This document shows positions 44,865-56,905 of a stretch of DNA of 64,000 nt, in pieces (position 1 is the first letter of the stretch; each line of letters opens with the position of its first letter). This DNA is from Chrysaora quinquecirrha. Taxonomy: Eukaryota; Cnidaria; Scyphozoa; Semaeostomeae; Pelagiidae. The notes below the pieces were generated by a model. It saw only the letters and a program-made list of their open reading frames with translations. It was not told where the DNA came from and ran no database searches. The translations under genes and the position numbers were made by a program. The stretch is from assembly GCA_014526335.1 (NCBI GenBank), contig JACTAT010000010.1, forward strand, positions 1,110,290 to 1,174,289. The letters run 5' to 3'.

Positions 44865-46705
44865 GCTGAAGGTCAAATATAAGCCAAGTTTTATAAAACC
44901 AAACTTTGGGTTGGATATTGAGCCAGTGAGTCACGGAGGTTAAGGGTATCTCTTGTGTTCCATCCATTTGAATTCTAATGCAGCAAAGAGTTTCTTTGCT
45001 CTGTCTGCACTCGAAAATCCTATTTTAACAGCCTAAATAAAAGTCAAACATTTCGATGGTAAATACTCAATGAAATTTTTTGCCACCAAATTTCCAGATC
45101 TACTGAGAATATTCCAAACTCTTTTGTGTTAAGTTAAGACGCAAAATTAGCAGTATTACTGCTGCGTAAATTCGCAAATCCTATCCTCAACACATCGCAG
45201 ACTTTAATTTTAAATGGCCTTCATGAACAGTAAATATTTCGCTATATCGGAACGATTTTCATTTTGTGTTTTGTGCTCTGAAATTTCAAAGGAACATTCA
45301 ACTTGAAACTCGAAAATTTTATGGCCTCTAGTAATGTTTCATATGCATTGAAACAGTAAAACATAAAGTTTAGCGTGGCGATTTAGGGAAATAATCAAAG
45401 CAAGAACTTTTCTTGAAAACGGAAAGAATATGAGTAAAATTCCAAAATGAATTACAGTCTCCTAGTGTCCTTTGACGTCCTTTGACCCTGAAAACGTGAA
45501 AACGTACTTACCAAAGACGCGCAGCAACCCAAAATTGCCCAAAACCAGCCAAAAGCACTCAAAACGAACCATAACTTTATGAAAAGCACCCAAAACCACC
45601 CAGAAATGTCCGATTCACCTGGAATCATTTATCAAATGGCAGAAAATCCTAGAAAAATCCCCAGAAATTCTCATGTTCTTTGAAATGTCATTCTTAACTC
45701 TTAAAATTCAACTTTCGTCATGGGACTTTTGTTGACATAAAAAGCTTTTACATCGCTGGAGTGGGAAAAGCCTTTTTTGTTCACAACAGTACTGTAGTAT
45801 TGTATTTGAGCGTGAAGTTGAGAGATAACACACAATCGCACCATGATCGCACGCTGCCAATAAGTATACCGTTGGGGAAAGGTATCAATTGTCTGGAAAG
45901 CGTGTTTCATTTTCATATCTCAAAATATCTTGCAAAAAAGACTGCATCACAACTAAATCGTAGTAATGTAATCCGTGAAGGCTCTGCTACGACAGAAATG
46001 TCACAATTTGTATTCATGGTCGTGCGATAATCATGCGAAAAGAAATTCTCACGTCTCACGAATGTGCGATAATCGTACGACAGTTAAGATTTTATATGGA
46101 ATCCAGGCTTTAAAAGCCGCAAGTGATTGAATAAACCCCTGAGAGTTGCACGCAAAAGATTTAATCTGAAAATAAGTAACAAAGCGCATTGTTCACGTTA
46201 TTGACCCAAAGGGAAAAGATAATTTATTACACAGTGATGATATTTTGCTAGAATCTGAGTATTTTGAGGGTCTTCTGGCCCCTCATAAATGAAAATAACT
46301 AATTTTGGATAATTTTAGGTGGTGTTTGATGGTTTTAACTCGATCATGGGTCGTTTTGCGTGATTTTGGCTGATTTTGGATCGTTTCGGGTGGTTCCGCG
46401 TTTTAGTAAGCATGACAAACTTTCGCAGGACAAAAGAAGCACTGTTCTTGTAGTGAAAAGAACATAATAGATGGCCGCCATTAAAAACGAAACTTGTTGA
46501 GGCTGAGATAAAATCGAAATTTTAACCATCTTACGTTTCCCAAAAGATTTAGAAAAATACGGCATGCACTACCTGAGCAGAAAGGGCTTCGATCAAAAAA
46601 GAACCACGTTTCTAGGTGGCCCAGGAAAGAGCCTTTCTTGTGTAATCGAACAATGGGCCACAACAAAGGGGCAACCTAATTTGCATTTAAGGAGTTTAGT
46701 AATAG
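44865..46705. repeat. Repeat unit R, copy 2
   Basis: Segment starting GGTCAAATATAAGCCAAGTT and ending TTTAAGGAGTTTAGTAATA. It repeats with small differences at 47300-48860 and in shortened form at 48865-49860. With foldback copy C and the microsatellite it forms a ~2.4-kb unit followed head-to-tail by the next unit at 46712. Confidence 0.8.
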
Positions 46706-46711
46706 AGACCT

Positions 46712-46980
46712 TTTAACTTGCTGCCTTTTAACTTGCAGCCTTCTGAACTTTCGCTAGAGTCCGGGAGGTTGTGGGATGCCATGGGAGCTAACCTCCCGGA
46801 CTCTAGCGAAAGTTCAGAAGGCTGCAAGTTAAAAGGCAGCAAGTTAAAAGGCAGCTGAGTGGTATCTTGTCTTTCCAAGGCTAAACTGGTACTAATATTC
46901 ACCCGCATCGCGGGTGTCAAGGTAAAAACTCACCCGCATCGCGGGTGTTAAAACGCCCGCATCGCGGGCTCAAGTTCTTC
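46712..46980. repeat. Foldback repeat family, copy D
   Basis: Nearly perfect palindrome: TTAACTTGCAGCCTTCTGAA...centre GGATGCCATGGGAGC...TTCAGAAGGCTGCAAGTTAA, followed by three CCCGCATCGCGGG units. Confidence 0.85.
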
Positions 46981-47039
46981 TAAAATGGTAAACATATAAG
47001 AGAATTGATAAAAGGGTATTAAACTGTGGACAAAAGAAG

Positions 47040-47290
47040 AACATTATCATCATTATCATCACCACAATTATCATCACCGTCAAAATTATCATTATCGCCA
47101 TCATTAACTATAACATTATATTCACCATTAGAATCATCCTCATCATGATCGTTACCATCTTCATAATCATCATCATCATCATAATCATAATCATGCCATC
47201 AAAATCATAATAATAATAATCATCATCATCATCATCATCACAATCATCATTATCTTGATGTCATCAAAATCATCATCATCATCATCATCA
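47040..47290. repeat. (ATC/ATA)n microsatellite block
   Basis: Same layout as 44560-44862, behind foldback copy D. Confidence 0.9.
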
Positions 47291-47294
47291 TTAA

Positions 47295-48862
47295 AATATG
47301 AAAGCTGAAGGTCAAATATAAGCCATGTTTTATAAAACAAAGCTTTGGGTGGGGTAGTGAGCCAGTGAGTCACGGAGGTTAAGGGTATCTCTGACTGTGT
47401 TCCATCCACTTGAATTCTAATGCAACGTTTCTATGCCCTGTCTGCACTCGAAAATCCTATTATTAACAGCCTAAATAAAAGTCAAACAGTTCGATGGTAA
47501 ATGCTTAATGAAATTTTTTGCCACCAAGTTGCCAGATCTACTTAGAATATTCCAAACGCTTTTGTGCCAACTTAAGACGCAAAATAAGTAGTATTACTGC
47601 AGCGTAAATTCGACAATCCTATCTGTATCTCATCGCAGACTTTAATTTTAAATGTCCGCCATGAACAATATATATCTCACTGTATCAAAACGATTTTCAT
47701 TTTGTGTGTTTGTGCTCTGAATTTTCAAAGGAACATTCAACTTGAAACCCGTAAAATCTATGGCCTCTTAGTAGTGTTTCATATGCATTGAAACAGTAAA
47801 ACACAAAGTTTAATGTGGCGATTTATGGAAATAATCAAAGCAACAACTCTTCTTGAAAATGGAAAGAATATGAGTAAGATTCCAAAATGAATTACAGTCT
47901 CCTAGTGTCCTTTAACGTCCTTTGACCCTGAAAACGTGAAAACGTACTTACCAAAAACGCGAAACAACCCAAAATTGCCCACAACCAGCCAAAAGCACCC
48001 AAAACGAACCATAACTTGATGAAAAGCACCCAAAACCACCCTGAAATGTCCAATTCACCTGGAATCATCTATTAAGTGGCAGAAAATCCTTGAAAAATCA
48101 CCAGAAACTCTCATGTTCTGTGAATTTTCATTCTTAACTATTAAAATTCTACTTTCGTCTTGGGACTTTTGTTGACATAAAAAGCTATGACATCGCTGGA
48201 GTGGGAAAAGCCTTTTTTGTTCACAACAGTAATGTAGTATTGTATTTGAGCGTGAAGTTGAGAGATAAGACACAATCGCACGCTTCCAATAAATATACCG
48301 TTGTGAAAGGTATCCATTGTCTGGAAAGCGTGTTTCATTTTAATATCTCAAAATATCTTGTAAGAAAGACTACATGACAACTAAGTCGTAGTAATGTAAT
48401 CGTGGAGGCTCTTTTACGACCAAAATGTCACCATTTGTATTTATGGTCGTGCGATAATCGTACGAAAAGAAATTCTCACGTCTCACGATTGTGCGATAGT
48501 CGCACGACAGTTAAGATTCTGTATGGAAACCAGGCTTTTGAAGCCACAAGTCATTGAATAAACCCCTGAGAGTTGCACACAAAAGATTCAATGTACGTAT
48601 AGTGAAAGAAACATAATAGATGGCCGCAATCAAAACCAAAACTTGTTGAACTCGAGATAAAATCGAAGTTTTCATCAACTTGCGCTTCTCAAATCATTTA
48701 GAAAAATACGGCATGCACTACCTGGGCAGAAAGGGCGTCGATCTAAAAAAGAACCAGGTTTCTAGGTGGCCCAGGGAAAGAGCCTTTGTTGTGTAATCGA
48801 ACAATGGGCCACAACAAAGGGGCAACCTAATTTGCATTTAAGGAGTTTAGTAATATAGATTA
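47295..48862. repeat. Repeat unit R, copy 3
   Basis: Collinear with 44865-46705. At 47385 it preserves the intact 'AAGGGTATCTCTGACTGTG' that is the target site of the 42230-44166 element. Confidence 0.8.
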
Positions 48863-49860
48863 ACAGTAAAACACAAAGTTTAGAGTGGCAATTTATGGAA
48901 ATAATAGTCTCCTAGTGTCCTTTGACGTCCTTTGACCCCTGAAAACGTGAAAACGTACTTACCGAAAACGTGAAACAACACAAAATTTCTCAAAACCCGC
49001 CAAAAGCACTCAAAGCGAACCATAAATTGGTGAAAAGCACCCAAAACCACCCAGAAATGCCCAATTCACCTGGAATCATCTATTAAGTGGCAGAAAATCC
49101 TTGAAAAATCACCAGAAACTCTCATGTTCTTTGAAATTTCATTCTTAACTCTTAAAATTCTACTTTCGTCTTGGGATTTTTGTTGACATAAAAAGCTTTG
49201 ACATCGCTGGAGTCGTAAAAGCCTTTTTTGTTCACAACAGTAATGTAGTATTGTGTTTGAGCGTGAAGTTGAGAGATGAAAAGACACAATCGCACGCTGC
49301 CAACAAATATACCGTTGGGAAAGGTATCCATTGTATGGAAAGCGTGTTTCATTTTGATATCTCAAAATATCTTGTAAGAAAGACTACATCACAACTAAAT
49401 CGTAGTAATGTAATCGTGAAGGCTCCATGTCACCATTTGTATTATGGTCGTGAGATAATCTTACGAAAAGAAATTCTCACGCCTCACGATTGTGCGATAG
49501 GCGATCGACAGTTAAGATTTTGTATGGAATCCAGGCTTTTAAAGCCACAAGTCATTGAATAAACCCCTGAGAGTTGCACGCAAAAGAATCAATGTACGTG
49601 TAGTGAAAGGAACATAATAGATGGCGCAATCAAAACCAAAACTTGTTGAAGTCGAGATAAAATCGAAAATTCAAGTATCTTTTGGTTCTCAAAACATTTA
49701 GAAAAATAGCGCATGCACTACCTGGGCAGAAAGGGCGTCGATCATAAAAAGAATCGCATTTCTAGGTGGCCCAGGGAAAAAGCCTTTCGTGCACAATCGA
49801 ACAATGGGCCACAACAAAGGGTCAACCTAATTTGCATTTAAGCATATTAGTAATATAGGA
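48863..49860. repeat. Repeat unit R, copy 4 (shortened)
   Basis: Lacks foldback and microsatellite parts and begins within the unit (AACAGTAAAACACAAAGTTT); otherwise collinear with copies 2 and 3. Confidence 0.8.
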
Positions 49861-49864
49861 CTAG

Positions 49865-50235
49865 TACAGGCACACATGGCCCCAAACGTTTGGGAGACGG
49901 TGGAGACCGTGGAGAGATGCTTTGGTATATAGTAGTACAGTCAAACATACCCCCAAATGTTGTGGAGACGGTGGAGACGGTGGAGAGATACATAGGTATA
50001 TAGTAGCACAGGCATACATAGCCCCAAATGTTGTGGAGACGGTGGAGACGGTGGAGAGATACATAGGTATATAGTAGCACAGGCATACCTGGCCACCAAT
50101 ATTGTGGAGATGGTGGAGACGGTGGAGATGGTGGAAACGGTGGAGAGATACAAAGGTATATAGTAGTACATTCATACATGGCTCCAGATGTTGTGGATAC
50201 GGTGGAGAGATATATAGGTATAAAGTAGTAGAGGT
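49865..50235. repeat. ~64-bp minisatellite (GTGGAGACGGTGGAGA)
   Basis: Five to six units of 'TTGTGGAGACGGTGGAGACG', then 'GTGGAGAGATACATAGGTAT' and an 'AGTAGCACAGGCATACATAG'-like end. The three overlapping minus frames (LSTVSTVS / SPPSPPSPQ repeats) are repeat artefacts. Confidence 0.85.
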
Positions 50236-50239
50236 GTAT

Positions 50240-51220
50240 TGCTTTCATGGGCACGACGCAATTATCATTCTCTGATACAACGAAGAATACAGTAGCCTCT
50301 CATGCCAATTTTCACAAACCTTGTTCTCGTTCGAGGAATGGTGTAACTAACTTACCCGACTACTGACCCTAAAACGTCTTGAAATTTGTATTTTTCGGTG
50401 GGTAGCATGCAAAAAAGTAAGCAGTTAAAAGAAATATGCTTGTCCTAATTTTTCTGGGTTCAAGATACATCCTTCTTCATTTATTCCTCTTTTCGAACGC
50501 AAGAAAGCCATGGCATCTGAGCGGCCTAAAATTTGATTTGACTGACAACCTTAAAACCTTCCTAAATTCGTACTTCTTCTTCTCGAACATGAAAAAGGAA
50601 ATTAACAGTAGCAGTAGTATGTTTGTGGAACTTTGATTATGGAATCAATGTATATACAGGTGTCAGGTGGTCTTATCCCGGAGCAGCTGCTGCGAAGCTG
50701 CTCGAAGCTGGACGGCCATTGGCGAAACTCCAGACGGAAAAGGTAGGAGTAATAGATAAGCCAATCACAATTTTTTATTCGGGCCGTCCTACATTCTGAT
50801 TGGATATGCCAAAAAGTTGGTATATGTTATATGGTATATGCCAAAAAGTTGGTACAGCACGACATTTTTACTAAAATATTATGAGTCCCGACCTCGTTCC
50901 CAGGGCTATTCAAGCGAGTCTTGAATACCCCTGGTACCTATCCCAAGATTCGTAGGTGATTACGATAATTTATGAAATGAATTATTTATAATTATGCGAG
51001 CCTAGCCGTGTGACTACATGAATGAATTTTACGAGGCGCAGCAAAATATCCTTAATGTTTTACTTTCGTTCGACTTAGAAAGTTGAAAATACAATGCATT
51101 TTCAATTGAGAAATTCGAAGAATTTGAAAGCAATGTTTTAGAAAAAATAAGCCGAGTTTTTATGTGCGAAGGATGAGCACATTATGTGGGGATGCGATGT
51201 CACGGATACAGGTATAGAGA
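50240..51220. other. Unassigned intron sequence
   Basis: No gene recognised. Confidence 0.4.
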
Positions 51221-51221
51221 G

Positions 51222-51251
51222 ACCTACCTACCTACCTACCTACCTACCTAA
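51222..51251. repeat. (ACCT)n microsatellite
   Basis: Seven ACCT units. Confidence 0.95.
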
Positions 51252-51399
51252 GACGCTCTTTTTTTTGCCAAAATGTAACAATAGATTGACCGCAAATATA
51301 CGTAAGTAAACTTTGAAGTCGCCGTAAGTGTCTCCATTAGTGGTATCATTAACAAAAATCAATAACTTTAAAATCAACACCAATTAGCAGCATTTGCTA

Positions 51400-51470
51400 C
51401 TGTGGCGCACTGGTCTAAACCACCGCCTTCTTCAACTAGAGGTCTACAGATGGATCCCCGTTTCACAGCA
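51400..51470 (+). ncRNA. tRNA-like / SINE-head sequence
   Basis: A-box-like TGGCGCACTGG near the start, a B-box-like GATGGATCCCC ~35 bp later, and ends that pair (CTGTG with CACAG, then CA). Arms inside are too degenerate for a functional tRNA, so a tRNA-derived SINE head or tRNA pseudogene is more likely. Confidence 0.35.
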
Positions 51471-51479
51471 CTCTCAATA

Positions 51480-52890
51480 TTTTTTATGATCGTTTGGATT
51501 TCATTTTCATGTTTCATACTCGAATTATTTATTGTAACAACTGTATCCGTTTATGCCCTTCAATAACGTTTTTCATTCTTTAGTCTGCAATTTCAATAGT
51601 TTCGTTTACTTTTATATGCTTACGCGGTCAGCACGTGCATAAAAGCAAATGAGTAGCATACATATGGATTATATTAGTATTGATTTACTGGAGATCTGTC
51701 CCTCAAATTTCAATAAAATATTTTTCAGGCTGATATAGTTATGACTATGGAATACAATTTTAAATACATTGATTATGATTGAGCGAAAATCACGGCTGGG
51801 GTTAATTTACATGGATTGTGCGTGAAAGTCGACATAAACATGTTTTCGAACGGCAATCAACTGTTAAAGTAGCAATTAGTGCTGATTACTCATTGGCAAT
51901 TAGGTCAGGAGATAGACTGTTTATGCAAACCAGGGTCTCGACAATCTTCACTTAAGATGTCGATAAACTTGGCAAGAGTTTCTATTACGCCACAAGCTCT
52001 CTCCGTTCTCTCCTCTTTATTGAAAATAACACAAAATCTTAAAACTATGTACCCTATGCAAATTTGGAAATCGAGAAAATTAGAGCAATCAGTGAATGTC
52101 TGCAAATCTCAAAAATTCGATGCAAAATTCAAAGGCAAACAATTCTATGAAAACTTGAAAGCGTAAATATCTAGGATATTTTGGTATTTCTAGAAATACT
52201 GTAAGTAAAATTTGTAACATCTGTGCTCATTTTTATCATGTTTATTAGAAATAACCGAAGTGCTGTAGTGGTGAAAACAAACGATTTGATGAATCGTAGA
52301 TGTTTACTTCATTAACATTGGCATGTTGCCATTAAGCATTGCAAACATTGTTAACACCACGACCATTCTTTACTCTGGTTCACGCCTTAACTAGTAAGAT
52401 TTTTTTACTCTGATGATCACCTCTAGACAGTGAGGTCGAATATATAGAATTTAATAAAATGAAGCTTCTGGTTATATTTTTCAAATTTGAAATCCAAATA
52501 TCTCTCAAGAAAAAAGAGTTCCGTGCATCTATGCGTCTTTGTGAAGGAGTGCAAAGAACGCATTCTATGGGTTTTAAAGAGTTATAAAAGCCTATATTAC
52601 TGTAAGTATGATTGTTCTGAGTATGATGTCTCAGCTGGTTTTAGTTCTTATAAATTACGAGTATAAAACACCACACGCAAGTCAGAACACAAGCGAAGAC
52701 AAGTTTAACACAATTGAGAACGAGTTGAACACAAGTAAACATGAATGAAAACAATCAAATCCAACTGTTTTGCGAACCAAAAGAGCTTAAGATACAGAGA
52801 AAAAGTAAAAACGTTTAGCTCTTTCATTTGATTATTTATTCAATGCCTGAGCTCTGATTGGTGATAATTAGAAAGGAATGCCACAATGCG
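51480..52890. other. Unassigned intron sequence with a TATA-like box
   Basis: No gene recognised. TATAAAA at 52662-52668, in the context CGAGTATAAAACACCACACG, resembles the context at 24858. A 25-codon frame starts at 52741. Confidence 0.35.
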
Positions 52891-53384
52891 TAAAGAACAC
52901 GGCTAGTGTAAAATGCAGGTCACAGTTTGCAGGTCACCATGGCAGATCACCATTAGGGTCAAGGGCCTCAAGTTGTAACAAGAGAATTCTTTTGAATTTC
53001 AGGATGCAAAGGCCGCCATTGTGCAGAAGCGTTGAGATCAATTGCTTGTAGGGCACGAAACAAGAAGCTGCTACAAGAATATTTTACATTTCCCAAAAGG
53101 TCACAGCGCACACTCTTCGTCATTCTCTTGAGTGCACCTCAAACATGTGTCTGTATAGCAATCATTGTTTTCAAAAAATCGGTTTCACTTCAGATATCTT
53201 CTCATTTTCTGAAAATTCCAAAATCTGGTCGAAAATGCCTAAATCTTGTCGATTCTAAGGAAAATGACTTGCCTAGCGAAGGTAGTACTGGAAAGGCTAC
53301 TGCAAACCGAGGGTCATTTCACTCTTCGAAAGGTAGAGGATTTCAGTTGAAAGAAGAGGATTTTAAAGAGGTTTACATGAACAT

Positions 53385-53790
53385 TTACCTTGACGACACC
53401 CGCGATGCAGGTGAGTTTTTACCTTGACACCCGCGATGCGGGTGAATACTAGTACCAGTTTAGCCTTGGAAAGACAAGATAACACTCAACTGCCATTTAA
53501 CTTGATGCCTTTTAACTTGCAGCCTTCTGAACTTTCGCTAGAGTCCGGGGAGGATGTGGGATGCTATGGGGAGCTAACCTCCCCGGACTCTAGCGAAAGT
53601 TCAGAAGGCTGCAAGTTAAAAGGCATCAAGTTAAAAGGCAGCTGAGTGGTATCTTGTCTTTCCAAGGCTAAACTGGTACTAATATTCACCCGCATCGCGG
53701 GTGTCAAGGTAAAAGACACACCAGCATCACGGATGTCAAGGTAAAACTCACCCGCATCGCGGGTGTCAAGGTAAAAAGCTAGTCTACTTG
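53385..53790. repeat. Foldback repeat family, copy E
   Basis: The largest and clearest palindrome: ACCTTGACACCCGCGATGCG ... CCTTTTAACTTGCAGCCTTC ... centre GGATGCTATGGGGAGC ... complementary right arm, then three CCCGCATCGCGGG-type units and 'AAAAAGCTAGTCTACTTG'. The following 150 bp match those behind copy A (33830-33960). Confidence 0.85.
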
Positions 53791-54289
53791 TAATGGTACA
53801 GTAAATACATAAGTGAATTGATTAAAGGGTATTAAATTCTGGACAAAATAAGAACATCGTGAGCGTCATAATAATAACAAATTTATAGCAGTTGACTCTG
53901 CGAGAAATCGACTTCTCTCCAGGGAACCAAAATATTTATTCCATAGCATAGCCGTTGTCATCTTCGGCATAGTATAAAATCCATACCCCAGGACCCAGGA
54001 CCCAGGACCCCAAGTATGACCCTTAGTACTAAATTCTGAAATGACCCTTAAGTACGACCTGGCCTTTTGCTTCCGCTTGCCGAATTTGGCATATCGGATG
54101 TCAGTCTTGCATATCGTATGTCAGCATGGCTGTTGACCTTTTTGTTTTGTTGTACCCACTTCCTGTGTTGTATTTTGATATGGTCTGCAATTCTAGATTT
54201 TAATGAGAACGGGGGTAAAAACACAATTAGGTTAGACCAAAGCGAAAACAAAAAGTATTTGTCCGGCATTTGAAATGATCAATTCAACA

Positions 54290-54780
54290 AGATAATTTAG
54301 ATAATTTACCCCACAGCGCCGATATTTTGCTAGAATCTGGGTATTTGGAGGGTCTTCGGGCCCCTAACAAATGAAAATAACTATTTGTGGATAGTTTTAG
54401 GTAAGTTGAGTTCGTTTTAATCAGATTATGGGTCGTTTTGGGTGAATTTGCCTGGTTTTGGGTCGTTTTGGGTGGTTTTCGCGTTTTGGTAAGCACGACA
54501 AACTTCAAACGTGCAGTGAAAGGAGCATAATAGATGGCCGCAATCAAAACCAAAACTTGTTGAAGCCGAGATAAAATTGAAATTTTAACAAATTTTTTAT
54601 TCTCAAAACATTTAGAAAAATACGGCATGCACAACCTGGGCAGAAAAAGCGTTGATCAAAAAAAGAACAAGTTTTTTAGGTTGCCCAGGGAAAGAGCCTT
54701 TCTTGTGTAATCGAACAATGGGTCATAACAAAGGGACGATCCGATTTGCATTTAAGCATCTTAGTAATATAGGACATTAA
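54290..54780. repeat. Repeat unit R, tail segment, copy 5
   Basis: Matches 46225-46705 (GATATTTTGCTAGAATCTG..., GGCATGCACAACCTGGGCAG). Confidence 0.8.
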
Positions 54781-55382
54781 AATTCCCAGCAACGCGTGTA
54801 CGAGATACCAAGGAGTGAAATGCCTCCTGCTGTAGATGCCTCTTTATAGGCCTTATAAACCTAGTTGAAGGCCTATCTAATCCCTAAAGTTCCTTGCAGA
54901 TATTCGTTTTTATCGGATAATTTTTAGAATAATCAAATAAAATTTATTGGGTATTCCTGCGCGAAAGACGCGAAATTATACTTTAACTGATACCTAATAA
55001 GCTTCAGAATCCTCCCTCTACACAAAAGAACTCCTTTGTTCTGTGTTAGCTCTGATGGTGACCTGCCACGGCTGACCTGCAAAATGTGACCTGCATTTAC
55101 ACTAGCCGTAAAGAACAAAACGACTGCCTTGATTTTTAAACTTTTAAAGTGCTAACTATTCAGCCTAGATTACTAATTTGGCGGTCATTCAGATCCTTTT
55201 GGCACATTCGAGATTGTTACAGCTGGTTTCAGGTCGTTTTAGGATGTTTCCCTTTGTTTTAAATTTTGTAAATTCCGGTTCTGTAGCCATTTCTAGCCAT
55301 AGGTGACAGGTGGCATTAGAAACCATATAAATCATAATTATTATATATAAATTTCTAGTCTATTTTCAGAAAAAACACTTAC

Positions 55383-55519
55383 AATTTCTTGAATTTGCAC
55401 GATTTCAGCTCCAAATTCAACCTTTACTGTTTCGGAGACATTCTTCACTGGTCTTGCATACTTTGAGTGGTTACTAAGTAAGTGAGTGATCAACTCAACC
55501 TCAGAAGAAATTAATGCCC
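55383..55519 (-). CDS. nAChR-like receptor, first recognised exon (N-terminal ligand-binding domain)
   Basis: The acceptor is ...TGTATTTACAG and the donor is GTAAGTG at 55382. The exon is 137 bp: 2 bases plus 45 codons. It encodes ALISSEVELITHLLSNHSKY then ARPVKNVSETVKVEFGAEI, the N-terminal helix and first strands of the Cys-loop receptor extracellular domain (compare the family pattern L...L...Y....RP..N.S..V.V.FG). It needs one base and a signal peptide from an exon further right, which I did not find. The ORF upstream of the AG is intron sequence. Confidence 0.75.
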
Positions 55520-56185
55520 CTGTAAATACAAAGAATAGTAGATGGTAGCAATATATCATTATAGGAAATAATAAGAAAAGGCTTGATATGTCATCAGAAC
55601 ATGTTTTGTGTTTTAGCAACAGCATATCAACACAGGTGTTACAAAATATTTTGTCATTACACGTTTTTTATAGGGAACACCTTTATTAGGAACTGGGGGC
55701 TGAAAATTCTCAAAAAATCAAGGAACTGTCGAGACTCGGATGAAAACTAAGAATAAGATTTTGTACAAAAAAATAACAGAATAACAATGTATTTCCCATC
55801 GTTCTACCAAAAAAGACTCTATATATATTTAAAGTTAGCAAATGAAACAAGTTTATATGAATTTGCTGTAAAAATTATTACTGAAACATATCTCACGACA
55901 GTATAAGGAACTTCAGCCTCATATTGTTGAAAAATTAAGGAACTAAAGACTCAACTCAACAAAAGGTTCCTTGTAAAAAACGTGTATTTCTTGTAACAAG
56001 TTACTATATAAAAAAGAAAGAAATCGTTTTCTGTAAAACAAGAAAGTTTGCTTTCACAGTTAAAAGGCCGTAAGTGTTCTAAGGTGCCAAGGTGCCAAGT
56101 AACAATACTCTTCAGATAGGCCAATCCACAAATGCTGGAGAGAAATTGAGTTAAATGGTGGTTCATTAGCCAGGCTTCATGGTCA
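55520..56185. other. Sequence upstream of first recognised receptor exon
   Basis: The missing signal-peptide exon should lie to the right of here on the minus strand; I could not identify it. AT-rich, no other gene. Confidence 0.4.
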
Positions 56186-56189
56186 TCTA

Positions 56190-56425
56190 ATTTCTGTAGA
56201 AGCTTGAATAGAGGCCTTAGAAAAAGTGCATAGAAGAGCGGCAAAGATTATCCATTAATTATCAAAAACACTCCTGATGACAAAGTGCTTGATTCCGCAA
56301 ATTGGAAGTCAATTGATTATATACAAAAGGCGTGTTGCATGTATTACACAATAGATATATAATAACAGAAATCCTGACATTCTAAAAGATTTAATACAAC
56401 AGAATATATCATTAAGAAACATGAG
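56190..56425 (+). pseudogene. LINE 4 RT C-terminal scrap
   Basis: + frames read ALEKVHRRAAKIIH and KVLDSANWKSIDYI, then decayed CITH-like and DILK-like words: the very end of a non-LTR RT. Stops and shifts abound. Confidence 0.55.
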
Positions 56426-56431
56426 GAATAT

Positions 56432-56905
56432 CACCCTAGGTAATGTCTGCAAAGTATTGTGGAGGATGTGCAGTACTGGGAGGGATTTTTTGCAGTGATG
56501 TGGAGGGAGTTCACATTACTGGGAGGGTGTTCAGTAATGTGGAGGGTGTTCAGTAATGTGGAGGGCTATCTTTCAGTAATGTGAAGGGTGCGCAGTAATG
56601 TGGAGGGCCATCTTTCAGAAATGTGGAAGGATATCACCAGTAACGTGGAGGCTGCGGAGTAATGTGGAGGGCTATCTTGAAATAATGTGGAGGGCTATCA
56701 TCAGTAACGTGGAGGGCTATCTTGCAGTAACGTGGAGGATGTTCAGTATTATGGAGGGATATCTTGCAGTTATGTGGTGGCTCGGAAGTAATGTGGAGGG
56801 CTATCTTGAAGAAATATGGAGGGCTATCATCAGTAACGTGGAGGTATGTAATCAGTAATGTGGAGGGTGTGGAGTAATGTGGAGGGATATCATTAGTGAT
56901 GTGAA
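56432..56905. repeat. One-ended relative of the long-TIR element: tandem CAGTAATGTGGAGGG array
   Basis: The start CACCCTAGGTAATGTCTGCA matches the end of the 42230-44166 element (CACCCCATGTAATGTCTGTG), and the following tandem words (CAGTAATGTGGAGGG, with CTATCTT spacers) parallel its CAGTACGGTGG arrays. The opposite end is not found, so it is a half element or solo arm. Confidence 0.7.

Larger units (their letters stand above)
52899..55108. mobile_element. 2.2-kb TIR element with 8-bp target duplication
   Basis: Inverted ends (left ACGGCTAGTGTAAAATGCAG, right complementary) match over about 65 bp with a few differences and contain repeated 'TGCAGGTCAC'. The flanks are TAAAGAAC at 52891-52898 and 55109-55116. 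No transposase. It contains foldback copy E and an R-tail segment, so those inserted into it or were carried along. An 8-bp duplication fits hAT-like elements among others. Confidence 0.75.

Noticed and set aside
44665..44967. Ile- and Asp-rich frames on both strands
   Set aside because: Translation of an ATC/ATA microsatellite.
49847..50254. Three overlapping minus frames rich in LSTVSTVS or SPPSPPSP
   Set aside because: The same minisatellite read in three frames; no single frame is favoured.
53032..53427. 131-codon + frame
   Set aside because: No family recognised, and it ends inside foldback copy E.
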